Shown: positions 28,276 to 37,470, counted from the stretch's first letter. The stretch: 64,000 nucleotides of DNA from Protula sp. h YS-2021 (GCA_949752745.1 OX457031.1:3680614-3744613); one strand, 5' to 3'. The notes: generated by a model from the letters alone, not told the origin. Translations and numbers: made by a program.

Positions 28276-28838
28276 AACATACGATGAAAAGGGTCCTCAT
28301 TCCTGAATATGAATATAAAATGTTGCTAGAAAAGAAAAATGATATCAAAACGAAAGTGAATACACTTTTACGTGGAAAACGAACACGTGAAAAGGCTATA
28401 GAAATATCTCAACTTCTTGGTCGTCATTTACGAACAAGTCAGTCTAGGCAGCAAAAGCCCTCATCATCATCACCTGAAAAGGCAGAAAAGTTATTTTTAA
28501 GTCATTTTCAACCTATCTATCATGGAAAAGTAACACAACTTTTAGCAGAACTGAAGAAACATGGTACGACATGGACAGAGAAGAATGAACTTGTGTTGAA
28601 AACGGGCGATATTATAGCAAATTCAAACATGGTTGATTTGATGAAAGAAGCACTGGTGGCGACAAGAAGAAAAGAACGAGCCATACCACCATATGGCTGG
28701 CATCCATTTATCCAGGAAATTGTTGATGCTAATATTCCAAAAACAATGTTTAGTAAAAAGACCACTCGTGACGACATTACAACAGAAATGAAACAACGTC
28801 AACAAAGACAGTTTCCTGAAGGATGGGAAAATTTTTAA
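28272..28838 (+). CDS. conserved Polinton protein of unknown function
   Basis: 188 aa, ATGA-coupled to the previous ORF. Charged and helical in the first 60 residues, a Ser-rich linker (SSSSPEK), then a globular part ending in PYGWHPFIQEIVD and FPEGWENF. By position, it is one of the accessory virion or assembly genes. No function can be assigned from sequence. Confidence 0.75.
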   Translation: MKHTMKRVLIPEYEYKMLLEKKNDIKTKVNTLLRGKRTREKAIEISQLLGRHLRTSQSRQQKPSSSSPEKAEKLFLSHFQPIYHGKVTQLLAELKKHGTTWTEKNELVLKTGDIIANSNMVDLMKEALVATRRKERAIPPYGWHPFIQEIVDANIPKTMFSKKTTRDDITTEMKQRQQRQFPEGWENF

Positions 28839-29026
28839 CATGGTTGAAAGAGCTATGTTGTTGTTGTCAAGACACAACTATTCCTGTAAAAATAAGATGT
28901 ACAATTGCTTGTTGTGAAGGAGAAGTCATAGATCATCATGATGTGAAAGACCATTTGCATACTTGGTTGAATGGCGCGCGCTATCGTGAAGTATATAGAC
29001 AACGTCAACGCACCTATACCATTTAG
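28823..29026 (+). CDS. 67-aa predicted acylated protein (MGxxxT + CCCC)
   Basis: ATG 28823 overlaps the end of the previous ORF by 16 nt. The N-terminus MGKFLTWLKELCCCC has Gly2 and Thr6 as in N-myristoylation signals, and four Cys in a row suited to palmitoylation, so the product is probably attached to membranes (inference). A second CC pair lies at residues about 30-31, and the tail is basic (YRQRQRTYTI). I do not recognise a family. Confidence 0.65.
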   Translation: MGKFLTWLKELCCCCQDTTIPVKIRCTIACCEGEVIDHHDVKDHLHTWLNGARYREVYRQRQRTYTI

Positions 29027-29034
29027 TTCCCATC

Positions 29035-29796
29035 ATGGAGTCGAATAGTTTTTACATTACTTTGCCTAGCAATGCGATTATGAACTATTATCCCAACAAC
29101 AAGGCTTCGAATTATCAAATTCGTATGCCTCGAACCATTTATCTGAACGGAAAATATGAAGTGGCTTTAGCTGAAATTCAATATCCACATACATGGACAA
29201 CGATGAGACATGGCATGGACTATTCTATTCAGTTTCGACAACAACCACTGACAGAGACACTTGAGACTATTAATATTCCCTATGGCTACTATAGAACCAT
29301 ACAAGAGATATGCCAGGCAGTGAATGAAGAAGCGACTAATTCTATGAAAGATGAACTTAAAGAAGCTATTCGGATAAAGTATGATAAGATTAGACGACGC
29401 GTGTTTCTATTTCTAAATTATGGCTTTGAAGTGTCCTTTTCCGCTGGATTGGCTGAGATTTTAGGATTTATCCCAGATCAATGGTATACTGAAACATGTA
29501 CAGCTGACCATAAAGCGGATGTGAAACAGGGATTTTATACACTTTATGTGTATTGTAGCATTTGTGAACCACAAGTTGTTGGTGATTATTATGTTCCCTT
29601 ACTACGTTCTGTTGGCATACAAGGTCATGATGGCGACATTGTTATGAAAACGTATGGCGAACCGCATTATGTTCCTGTAAACACGTCCAAATTTGACGTG
29701 ATAGAAATGAATATTAAGGACGACACAGGCTATAATGTTCCATTTCAAACTGGAAAGGTGATCTGTAAACTTCATTTTCGACCAAAAGCAATATGA
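29035..29796 (+). CDS. minor capsid protein (penton-like)
   Basis: 253 aa. The N-terminus (FYITLPSNAIMNYYPNN), ALAEIQYPHTW, and the downstream Y-x2-G-Y block match the penton/minor capsid proteins of Polintons, which form the vertices with a single jelly roll. Intact. It lies next to the pVI-like and major capsid genes, as usual. Stop and the next ATG overlap as ATGA (29793). Confidence 0.85.
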   Translation: MESNSFYITLPSNAIMNYYPNNKASNYQIRMPRTIYLNGKYEVALAEIQYPHTWTTMRHGMDYSIQFRQQPLTETLETINIPYGYYRTIQEICQAVNEEATNSMKDELKEAIRIKYDKIRRRVFLFLNYGFEVSFSAGLAEILGFIPDQWYTETCTADHKADVKQGFYTLYVYCSICEPQVVGDYYVPLLRSVGIQGHDGDIVMKTYGEPHYVPVNTSKFDVIEMNIKDDTGYNVPFQTGKVICKLHFRPKAI

Positions 29797-30134
29797 AAGC
29801 TTATACACACGATCCGTCTGCATATCGCAACCATTTTCTTCGTCAAGTGGGCGGGGAATTACCAGGATTCAAAGGAGCGCGAATCCAATATGGCGATGGT
29901 ATTGGTTCCATACTGGGATCATTGGCTCGCAAAGCTATTCCACTACTTAAGGCTGGGGCTAAGATCGTTGCGCCACATCTTAAGAAGGCTGCAAAGAATG
30001 TCGCGAAAGATGTGACGGGCCGAGTAGCAGAACGTGTGTTTGGTGAACAAAAGCGCGTGCAACCGACGAAACGTGCCAGAAGACGAAAAACAGCCAGACG
30101 GATAACATCAAAATATCGCAAAGATATCTTTTGA
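29793..30134 (+). CDS. pVI-like basic capsid-associated protein
   Basis: 113 aa. VGGELPGFKG near the N-terminus resembles adenain-type cleavage sites (GG-x). It is followed by an amphipathic Ala/Lys-rich helix (GSLARKAIPLLKAGAKIVAP) and a strongly basic tail (KRARRRKTARR) that could bind DNA or enter the nucleus. Layout and position between minor and major capsid genes fit the adenovirus pVI-like proteins proposed for Polintons. Role inferred. Confidence 0.75.
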   Translation: MKAYTHDPSAYRNHFLRQVGGELPGFKGARIQYGDGIGSILGSLARKAIPLLKAGAKIVAPHLKKAAKNVAKDVTGRVAERVFGEQKRVQPTKRARRRKTARRITSKYRKDIF

Positions 30135-30138
30135 AATC

Positions 30139-31512
30139 ATGTCTCTCATTCATAATCATTCGTGTGAATGTAGTCTTTCTCCATTGGAATGGTTTCACGT
30201 ACCACCGACGCAAACTGCTGTAGAGAAAAGTTATAATGTTGACTATCAACCACTTACAAGTATTAGAGAAGGCGCTCCAATAGAATTCTACATTCCTGCG
30301 AGTACAGAAGAATATCTGGATTTAAAGAACAGCAAACTTCATATTGTATGTCGCATTCTAAAGGCTGAGGGAACAGAGTGTGGCGCAGATGATAATGTCT
30401 CTTGCATCAATGATGTGTTTAATGGGTTATGGTCTAATATTGAATTGTTTCTGAATGATCGTTTGGTTTCGCATAGCAACAATACTCATGGTTATACCAG
30501 CATTATCTCTCATCTCATCCATGATTCGGAAGAAAGTCTACATTCTGAGCGCTCTATGCGTCTCATGTACAAGGATACTGCTGGGTCAATGAATAGTCAT
30601 GAGGTGAAAAGACCTAATCATGAACGATATGTATCCGGGTTTCATGTCAATGCTGACGGCGGTGACTTGGGTGAGCAAGGCAATAATGGCTTACATCATC
30701 GTTATTTGCATACACGTCTTAGCCGTGATGTTATGCTTACTGGTGGTTTAAGGATAGATTTGTTTGAGCAGGATCGTTATCTTCCGAATGGCACCAGTTT
30801 GAAATTGCGTTTCCATAGACAAAAAGATGACTATGTATTGATGGCCGCAGATAATACCTATAAGGTAGAAGTGAAAGAGGCATTTTTAACCATTCGCAAA
30901 GTGAGGGTGAGTCCAGGTATTCAGTTAGGACATACAGATGCATTGATGAAAAGTCCTGCCAAGATCATCATCACTAGAAAAGAATGTAAAGTCTTGGCTA
31001 TTCCAGCAGGATTTCAGTCTTTTGTGAAAGATAACATCTTTTTGGGTCAATTACCAAATCGTATTGTCATTGGTCTGGTTCATAATGAAGCTTTTGGTGG
31101 ATCAGTATTGAGGAATCCATATGATTTCAAACATTTTGATCTGGACTATATGCAACTGTACACGGATGGTGAACCAGTTCTATCCAAACCTCTCAAGCTT
31201 GACATTACGCAGAGCAAATACCTGGACGCTTTTGAAACGCTTTACAAATCGTTTGATCGATTGAATGGTGAGAAAAGTTCCATTATAAAACGGGAAGATT
31301 GGCCTAGAGGTTATGCTTTATTTTCGTTTGACTTAACACCGGATTATGATGGCGATGGTCATTTTCCCCTGATCAAGCATGGGAATTTGCGGCTAGAAAT
31401 GAACTTTGCTACGGCTTTGCAACATACCATCAATGTCATTGTCTATGCTGAATTTGACAACATTATTGAAATAAGTGCAAATCGCAGCATCCAATTCGAC
31501 TACCAGTCATGA
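30139..31512 (+). CDS. major capsid protein (double jelly-roll)
   Basis: 457 aa, intact. The N-terminal region (ISSLEWFHVPPTQTAV-like: here PLEWFHVPPTQTAVEKSY), PIEFYIPASTEEYLDL and the downstream NDRLVSHSN match Polinton hexon-like proteins, which trimerise to build a T-number capsid. Length is in the family range. It starts 4 nt after the pVI-like stop, and its stop overlaps the protease ATG. Confidence 0.92.
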   Translation: MSLIHNHSCECSLSPLEWFHVPPTQTAVEKSYNVDYQPLTSIREGAPIEFYIPASTEEYLDLKNSKLHIVCRILKAEGTECGADDNVSCINDVFNGLWSNIELFLNDRLVSHSNNTHGYTSIISHLIHDSEESLHSERSMRLMYKDTAGSMNSHEVKRPNHERYVSGFHVNADGGDLGEQGNNGLHHRYLHTRLSRDVMLTGGLRIDLFEQDRYLPNGTSLKLRFHRQKDDYVLMAADNTYKVEVKEAFLTIRKVRVSPGIQLGHTDALMKSPAKIIITRKECKVLAIPAGFQSFVKDNIFLGQLPNRIVIGLVHNEAFGGSVLRNPYDFKHFDLDYMQLYTDGEPVLSKPLKLDITQSKYLDAFETLYKSFDRLNGEKSSIIKREDWPRGYALFSFDLTPDYDGDGHFPLIKHGNLRLEMNFATALQHTINVIVYAEFDNIIEISANRSIQFDYQS

Positions 31513-31946
31513 ACACGAAGCAGATTGATGCCATATTGAGTCATGATGTCATGACCAAAGACTTGTTTCAAGGCGTGTTTGCCATGGACCAGTTACCATC
31601 TTTACAACGCGGTGCCTATGTCATCAACACAGATGATCAAGATGAACCAGGAGAACATTGGGTGGCAGTGTATTATGATAAAGACCCTGCAGAATATTTT
31701 GACTCTTATGGACTGTTACCTCTCGATGATCGTTTAGACATATTTTTAAGAAATGACTATATGTATAATTCTATATCATTACAAACGCCAATATCATCGT
31801 CATGTGGTTTTTATTGTGTATATTATATATAGCATAGAGCTCGAGGTCAGAGTATGTTTGATATTGTGAATATATTAAAAAGAAAGGATGGTGATTTTAT
31901 TGTAAAGGATTTTGTATATAGACATTATAAACCATTGTTTTATTAA
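31509..31946 (+). pseudogene. adenain-like cysteine protease with in-frame TAG
   Basis: It would mature capsid proteins. ATG 31509 is ATGA-coupled to the capsid gene. The catalytic His (GEHWVAV, about residue 55), Asp (EYFDSYG, about 67) and Cys (SSSCGFYCVYY, about 100) are present. TAG 31830-31832 interrupts just after YCVYYI. The same frame continues with family-like sequence to TAA 31944, for about 145 codons. All catalytic residues lie before the stop, so a truncated 107-aa product is conceivable. Confidence 0.85.
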
Positions 31947-32272
31947 TGTTGTTGTTGTTATATTAGTTAAGTTGTTGTTGTTATATTAGTTAAGTTGTTG
32001 TTGTTAAATAAAACAAACCAAGTTTTCAAACAGTCTTGTTTATTGTGTTGTACATACGTTTATTTACAAATTCTTAACTACAAACACCATTTACAAAGTT
32101 TACAAACACTATTTACAAACTTTTATTTACAAAGTCTATTTACACTATTTACAAATTCTTAACTACAAACTTTTATTTACAAATTCTATTTACAAAGTTT
32201 ACAAAGTCTATTTACAAACTCTTAACTACAAACTCTTAACTACAAAGTCTATTTACACTATTTACAAACTTT
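31947..32272. terminator. convergent 3' region with poly(A) signals and TTTACAAA repeats
   Basis: 31946-32010 has three ~24-bp repeats (GTTGTTGTTATATTAGTTAA), then AATAAA near 32008 for the + transcripts. 32050-32280 is an array of ATTTACAAA(C/G)T words containing TTTATT (AATAAA on the - strand) near 32272. It separates the two oppositely transcribed halves. Confidence 0.6.
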
Positions 32273-32665
32273 TTATTTACAAACACATTCATTTTTCAAT
32301 ACATTCATCAATGAATACCATTCATTAGAATCTAAATTGATATAGGTATCATAGACATTACATCCATGTTTGTAAATGCTATGAAAGCTCACATAACACA
32401 CATCACCAAACTTTATCACTTTCACAGTAACATGTTCAGACAGTTTCAGTTCATATCCTTCTTCTAAGTCAATGTCCATCACACGCATAGGTTGTGTCAA
32501 CTCAATGGATTTGGTGCCCCGCATAAGCCATATTTCTGTTTCTTTGAATTCAAGCGTTAGGTTCTTTCCAATCCAATGCTTGTAACAGAGCGTACCATTC
32601 CACTGTGTTGAGGGTGATGTAGTCATAGTTTTCTGTAAGCTCGTCATATTGGCGAAATTGTACAA
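32273..32665 (-). CDS. PC4-like small protein 4
   Basis: Up to 130 aa. It overlaps the preceding gene, so a later Met (32626 or 32527) may be the start. C-half: VTVKVIKFGDVCYVSFHSIY then YINLDSNEWYSLMNVL, the four-strand plus helix pattern of PC4-like ssDNA-binding domains (cf. human PC4 with its I-L-x-EW-x-L helix). Last of a run of co-directional paralogues after the polymerase. Probable role: ssDNA binding or transcription control during replication (inference). Confidence 0.6.
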   Translation of the reverse strand: MYNFANMTSLQKTMTTSPSTQWNGTLCYKHWIGKNLTLEFKETEIWLMRGTKSIELTQPMRVMDIDLEEGYELKLSEHVTVKVIKFGDVCYVSFHSIYKHGCNVYDTYINLDSNEWYSLMNVLKNECVCK

Positions 32666-32900
32666 ACACGTCTAAGCAGTTCTCAGTCACACGCACTTCT
32701 AATTCATTTGAGACTGTCAGGAGAAAGCCAGGTATCCTGAACTTCTCTAGATGGTCTTTCAACACGGATTGGTCATCAAGTGATAGGACGAGATACTGTC
32801 CAAAATGTCTTAGCACAATGTCATCATATTCGTTTGTCAGATATGAGAATCCATGCGTAATTGGTTTATATTCCGATAAAAAGTCTTCCATCTCGTTCAA
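32550..32900 (-). CDS. PC4-like small protein 3
   Basis: 116 aa. An N-terminal extension of about 60 residues, then LTVSNELEVRVTENCLDVFV and YDYITLNTVEWYALLQAL, matching the strand/helix layout of its neighbours, including the conserved EWY-x-L. Its 3' end overlaps the next ORF. Confidence 0.6.
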   Translation of the reverse strand: MNEMEDFLSEYKPITHGFSYLTNEYDDIVLRHFGQYLVLSLDDQSVLKDHLEKFRIPGFLLTVSNELEVRVTENCLDVFVQFRQYDELTENYDYITLNTVEWYALLQALDWKEPNA

Positions 32901-32945
32901 CAGTCAGATGAACTATGAGCTGTCTCCTTGTCTGCAAAGACGTTT

Positions 32946-33313
32946 TTATGCTCGCAAGATGGTGAAGAGTGGATGTTGTATCGCTTCTAGGAATCGTAAG
33001 ACTGCGCGCCAGTTCTTGATATCAAAGAGGATCAAATCTGTATATGGTGTATCTGGCACAACTCCCTTATAATCCTTTGGATAATCCTGTAAAAGATTTC
33101 TACAGATTTCTACACGTATGTTAGAATCATATTCAGCTACCGTCACTTCCACTTTATTTTCAAGTCTACGTTTAAACCCAGGTTCAAGTGGTATGAGGTG
33201 TCTTTCCACACTTCAGGTTTAAACCGATGATAACTTGTCTTAGAATCTAGTATCACTTCATTCCTCTGATTTACAGTAAGGTAAACACCACCGTTCAGCA
33301 TGAGTGCATTCAT
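32946..33313 (-). pseudogene. PC4-like small protein 2, frameshifted
   Basis: ATG 33313 starts 14 nt after the stop of protein 1. The first frame (NGGVYLTVNQRNEVIL) runs to 33143. The C-terminal PC4-like part (NKVEVTVAEYDSNIRVEI, LILFDIKNWRAVLRFL) is in another frame, ending at 32946. The overlap of the frames (33143-33209) places a frameshift near 33180. Alternatively, ATG 33209 (MERHLIPLEPG) starts an independent 87-aa protein. Confidence 0.55.
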
Positions 33314-33326
33314 GATTGTTACCTTG

Positions 33327-33680
33327 TTATGAGCCACCTTCTTGTCTACGAAGCCTTTTATCCACTTCTTTCACCTGCTTCTTCATCATTTTCCATTCAG
33401 GTAGTGTCAGCAAAATTCCCTTTTTCGTTGGACGGTTTTTTCCAGTCCCCTCATCTATGAGGTATTTGCGAATGTTTACCACACCTTCATTACTTTGTTT
33501 CATAATCTTGATATACTTTCCATTGCCTAGAGAAAGCATTCCATCCCACGACTGTGGTGTTGGCACCGTCGTCTCCACTTTTAATTTCTTGATGATATTG
33601 TCAGGATGTTTCACATTCATGTCTTTCACTGTATCAGCAAGAGTATCCATATCCGTTATTGCAGATCTTTTCCGATTCAT
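33327..33680 (-). CDS. PC4-like protein 1 (transcriptional coactivator p15/PC4 domain)
   Basis: 117 aa; the clearest PC4 domain in the element. After a ~48-residue basic N-terminus come LSLGNGKYIKIMKQSNEGVV, NIRKYL and RPTKKGILLTLPEWKMMKKQ, matching the PC4 pattern of strands, then R-KGI-L and a helix with W. PC4 proteins bind ssDNA and act in replication, repair and transcription. It follows the polymerase gene, with its own TATA box overlapping the polymerase stop. Its TKKGILL motif is shared with the ORF of the 46051 element. Confidence 0.8.
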   Translation of the reverse strand: MNRKRSAITDMDTLADTVKDMNVKHPDNIIKKLKVETTVPTPQSWDGMLSLGNGKYIKIMKQSNEGVVNIRKYLIDEGTGKNRPTKKGILLTLPEWKMMKKQVKEVDKRLRRQEGGS

Positions 33681-33732
33681 GTTGACGCTTCAGTGTTCAC
33701 ACCTCAACTAACTCTAAAGTTGAAGTGTCTCC

Positions 33733-33741
33733 CCTTATATA
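33733..33741 (-). promoter_or_regulatory. TATA box for the PC4 gene run, overlapping the polymerase stop
   Basis: TATATAAGG on the - strand, 53-61 nt before the ATG at 33680. Its TAA is the stop codon of DNA polymerase B (33735-33737). Confidence 0.65.
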
Positions 33742-36700
33742 CTGTAATGCCCATGCGCCAAAGTAGAATAGCCATCACTCATCACATATCGCTTGTCATC
33801 AAAGGGAGAGAGAGCCACTTTCCTCAACTTCTCCGAGAAGATCTGGTGGTCATGACTTCGAATGATGTGCCCTGTGGTTATCGTTTGCGTTTGGTTGAAC
33901 AAACTGTCTCTATACTGCTGATGTTTCATACGTCTTTGACACGCGCGAGTGATACCTTTGGCCGTACGTTTTTCTTTCCCACCATACATCATACTATACA
34001 TTTTCGGCCGAAGTCCAACAAACTCTTCAATGGGAATGCCCGCCGTCTCATCTTTCATTTTCCCAAGCACTTTCTTGTTCACGTTGGAATGCAGGAAATG
34101 ATCTGGGGGATAGTCACTTGTGTCGAACAAGTCGGCATCTTCCTGCATGTCTTTGTAGATATCTTCCGTTTCTATGTCATAACATAGACTGTAGGTGTCG
34201 CTGAACAACAGCTTGGCGTTGGGATACTTGGTCATGATGTAGTTGTAATGAAAGTGGAACATGAGCACCTTGCTGAGGTCGAAAATGGTGAAACCAACTT
34301 GAATGGGTTTATCCAGAAGCAGATCCACTTTGCGTAAATGTACCGCGGTTAAATCTTCGTTGAAAATTCTAAATTTGTGGAAGGAAGGTTTGGCCACAAG
34401 TTTCTTGAACCGCTTTTCCTGGTGAACCAGTTCCACATTCATGCGTTTTCTTACATTTTCCATGGTTTTGCCAAACATAGAGTTGTTCATCAATTTGAAA
34501 AAGTCTTTCTCAAACGGGTTCTTGGCCAACTTTCTCTTTTCCGTGTTCAAGGAGATGTATTTTGCCAACCATTTGCTCTGTGCAAACATGATGGCACGGT
34601 GCACCTTCATGACTTTCAATCCCAGTGAGACATATTGCTGTAAATTTCTATAATGAAGTACATATTTCTTCTTGTCGCATAAGTTTGGAATGAGCTTTTC
34701 ACTAGGTTTGCCTTTCATGTTTAGATCTTTCCGTAGCTTCTGACTATGTTTTGACAATTCTCCCACTTTCACACATTTCCGTTCTGGAGCCACTGGATAG
34801 TGATTATGATGATCATGGATTGCATATGGGTATTCTAAATCCACTTCTAAAATGTATCCAATCTCATCATCTTCATCCACATCCATAAAGTCAATGGATT
34901 CTGGCTCGCTCACCCACATAAATCTACTTTCCGGCATGCTTTGCGACATGGCCCAGCCATACAAGTTGTTTGCATCCAGGTATGTCAAGTAGTTGGTCGG
35001 TTTCGTGGGATCGTAATCTGCTACGTAGGGGTTATTTGCTTTCGCATACTTGTGTGTGATGACAGATATTCCTCCACGTAGACCTTGTTCAACCATTTGG
35101 TACATGTCAATGTCATTGATCAATTCCAATTTCACCTTTGTCGCTTTCAACATGGCATCCCACGACAGTCCTGGCGCTGTATAGTAGTGAGCAGGATCCA
35201 ATTCATACGTGTTGAGACATACGTGACGAAAGTTTTCAAACACGTCAGCCAGCAGCAACACATCTGATTTCAGGTACAAGTCATGGTATTCACCAAATGT
35301 AGTACAGTGGAATGTCTCCCACACCTTCTGCGCATGCGCATAATCCTCATCGCTAATGTCTTTTTCACTGAGCAGACTGTAAAACTTGTCCTTGGACGGC
35401 AGTTGTGTTTCAGCAAACTTGGATGGCTCATCCACGTAATCATAAGGGTACACTCCCTTTCTCAACAGTAACTCTTGTTGGTCGCTATCGTGAATGTGTG
35501 ACGTCATGTTATAAAAGTTGTCTTTCCCTTCTGCCGCCAGGTTGGATACCAACTGCTGTAGAGAAGTACTCATGAACTGATAACTGTCTGTAAATTTCAG
35601 ATTGCTCATGGTGAATGCAATATATTTCTCAACGGTGTTGGGAATGACTGTAATTGTCTCATTTTTGAACTTTCCAATTTCTTCCATGATCAAATGGCTG
35701 TCATAGCCTCGTAAATTGTGGAAAAACACAGGAATGATGAAAGAAACTTCAACATCCCGCTTATCCTTTCGAAGTCGAAATTGTAAATTGCATTGACTTT
35801 GTGCAGCTCCACGGTATTTGCCATTGATATGGTCATGATCTCTCACATGATCTGCTCCTAGAGGCTCATGACAAATGTAACAATCTGTGGCGTTCTTATA
35901 ATGCTCTTCATCTTCATGAGTCATCACCATTTTCTTTTTCTGTTGTAAACCATGCACAATACGATCACGCTCATTCACCATATGGTCTAAAAAGACTTTC
36001 ACAGCATTATCTCCTCGATATACGACTGGAGCACGTGTATCATACTGGCTGACAACCACATAGGCAAAGCTGTTTGGACGATGATGTTGATACTTGTCTC
36101 CTTCATGCTTTTTCGTGAAACATTCAAAGTCTGCATAAATGACAAACGGCGCTCGCTGTTGTTTGGCTACATTCTTGAACTTGATGAAAGGTTTCTTGGG
36201 GAATGATAAACGTTGTGCGCCATGCTTGCCACACACTTCACGATGTTTGTCTAACAGATCTTGCCGCATAAACCCGTGAAGACAGTTGAAACAATAAAAA
36301 GTTGCACCATTATACTTTGATCGATACGCCATCAGTCTGCTGAAATTCTTGATGAGGCAATAATGCCTTGTCTTGTCATTGCTAATCAAAAGTAAGTTGA
36401 TTTCTCTGGCGCTGGTGTTTCGACTCAGTTGTATGGGAACAACTACATCATGTTCATATCCAAACACGTTAATGGACACATCATTCTCCTTTTCAAACTT
36501 TGGAATGTCTGTAATCGGTGTTGGAAATGTCATGCCTTCCACCTTCAATTCGTTCTCAAATAGCTTGTATTGATGCACACGCTGTGGGTCATTGCTTGTT
36601 GAAGGGTGAAGGTGAGCCAATACAGACCATAAGAAGCACTTGTTGTCTTTATTCTGAATGTTTAACACACCTTTTGTACTCTTTACTTTCTTCGGCAGTG

Positions 36701-37466
36701 GGATAAAACTGCTCGCTTCCAGTGGCGCTGACGTCGCTGTATGCACTTCAATGAATAATATGTTATCCAACACCCAACCAGAGCCTTGTCGCTCATGTTC
36801 ATCAAACCTGGTAAACAATTCTTTATAGGCTTCTGGTAAGTCCTTCTCAATATCCGTTGGATTGTATGCTGCATATGTTGGACTACTGATGAAGGCATTA
36901 TCCACCTGTTCTACCATCACGCCTTCAACATTTGGTGTCATTTTCTTGAAGCGTGCATGTACCACAATGTACCATTTCATGCCACGGTTTAACGTTTCTA
37001 GCAAATGTCTCTTGATTCGATTCTCTTGTTGTCGCATTTCAAATAGCAAATCTGATCCATCTTCAGGCTCAAACCGTCTTTCCTGTGCGTTTTCACCAGG
37101 ACTCACTCTTCTGCCTCTGCCTACTTGTCCTGTCTCTTTCTTTCTTTGTTCTTCATGAGACACATTTTCCATCTCATCACATGCATGTGTCTCAAATGCA
37201 TCCAAAGATGAAAATATCTTGGCGCATTTACAGCAGAGGACTGGATCAGGTCTTTCAACACCATCTTGTACGGTTTTTCGTCTCTTGGCTTCAATCTGCT
37301 CAACAAGCTCTTCATGAGCACGTTTCAACCTAGCTGGTTTGCATGTATGTGTCACGAACAATTCCAGAGATGGAAATGTCACATCGCAATCATGACAGTA
37401 GACTGTTGCCTTCGTTGTTGTTTCTTCAACTGCTAGAACTGAAATGAAGTAGAATATACGTTTCAC
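33735..37466 (-). CDS. PolB: protein-primed DNA polymerase B with altered motif C
   Basis: 1243 codons. In order: two CxxC...H-C zinc fingers (about 24-42, 78-96), a CFLWSVLAHLHP...HYCL region with OTU-like spacing (about 277-370), a C2H2 finger (392-411), exonuclease motifs YADFE (444), HNLRGYD (583) and YLKSD (731), an inserted endonuclease-VII-like zinc/HNH block (C-x2-C...DHDH-x-GKYRGAA...CN, about 529-560), polymerase motif A YLDANNLYGWA (829), motif B KLMNNSMFGK (991) and motif C (1089-1093). In motif C the second catalytic Asp is Tyr (SDTYSL), which should abolish synthesis. No ATG precedes the first zinc finger: the frame opens with GTG upstream of the expected transcript start, and the first Met is codon 99. 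It replicates the element from a protein primer. Confidence 0.92.
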   Translation of the reverse strand: MKRIFYFISVLAVEETTTKATVYCHDCDVTFPSLELFVTHTCKPARLKRAHEELVEQIEAKRRKTVQDGVERPDPVLCCKCAKIFSSLDAFETHACDEMENVSHEEQRKKETGQVGRGRRVSPGENAQERRFEPEDGSDLLFEMRQQENRIKRHLLETLNRGMKWYIVVHARFKKMTPNVEGVMVEQVDNAFISSPTYAAYNPTDIEKDLPEAYKELFTRFDEHERQGSGWVLDNILFIEVHTATSAPLEASSFIPLPKKVKSTKGVLNIQNKDNKCFLWSVLAHLHPSTSNDPQRVHQYKLFENELKVEGMTFPTPITDIPKFEKENDVSINVFGYEHDVVVPIQLSRNTSAREINLLLISNDKTRHYCLIKNFSRLMAYRSKYNGATFYCFNCLHGFMRQDLLDKHREVCGKHGAQRLSFPKKPFIKFKNVAKQQRAPFVIYADFECFTKKHEGDKYQHHRPNSFAYVVVSQYDTRAPVVYRGDNAVKVFLDHMVNERDRIVHGLQQKKKMVMTHEDEEHYKNATDCYICHEPLGADHVRDHDHINGKYRGAAQSQCNLQFRLRKDKRDVEVSFIIPVFFHNLRGYDSHLIMEEIGKFKNETITVIPNTVEKYIAFTMSNLKFTDSYQFMSTSLQQLVSNLAAEGKDNFYNMTSHIHDSDQQELLLRKGVYPYDYVDEPSKFAETQLPSKDKFYSLLSEKDISDEDYAHAQKVWETFHCTTFGEYHDLYLKSDVLLLADVFENFRHVCLNTYELDPAHYYTAPGLSWDAMLKATKVKLELINDIDMYQMVEQGLRGGISVITHKYAKANNPYVADYDPTKPTNYLTYLDANNLYGWAMSQSMPESRFMWVSEPESIDFMDVDEDDEIGYILEVDLEYPYAIHDHHNHYPVAPERKCVKVGELSKHSQKLRKDLNMKGKPSEKLIPNLCDKKKYVLHYRNLQQYVSLGLKVMKVHRAIMFAQSKWLAKYISLNTEKRKLAKNPFEKDFFKLMNNSMFGKTMENVRKRMNVELVHQEKRFKKLVAKPSFHKFRIFNEDLTAVHLRKVDLLLDKPIQVGFTIFDLSKVLMFHFHYNYIMTKYPNAKLLFSDTYSLCYDIETEDIYKDMQEDADLFDTSDYPPDHFLHSNVNKKVLGKMKDETAGIPIEEFVGLRPKMYSMMYGGKEKRTAKGITRACQRRMKHQQYRDSLFNQTQTITTGHIIRSHDHQIFSEKLRKVALSPFDDKRYVMSDGYSTLAHGHYSI

Positions 37467-37470
37467 TCTT

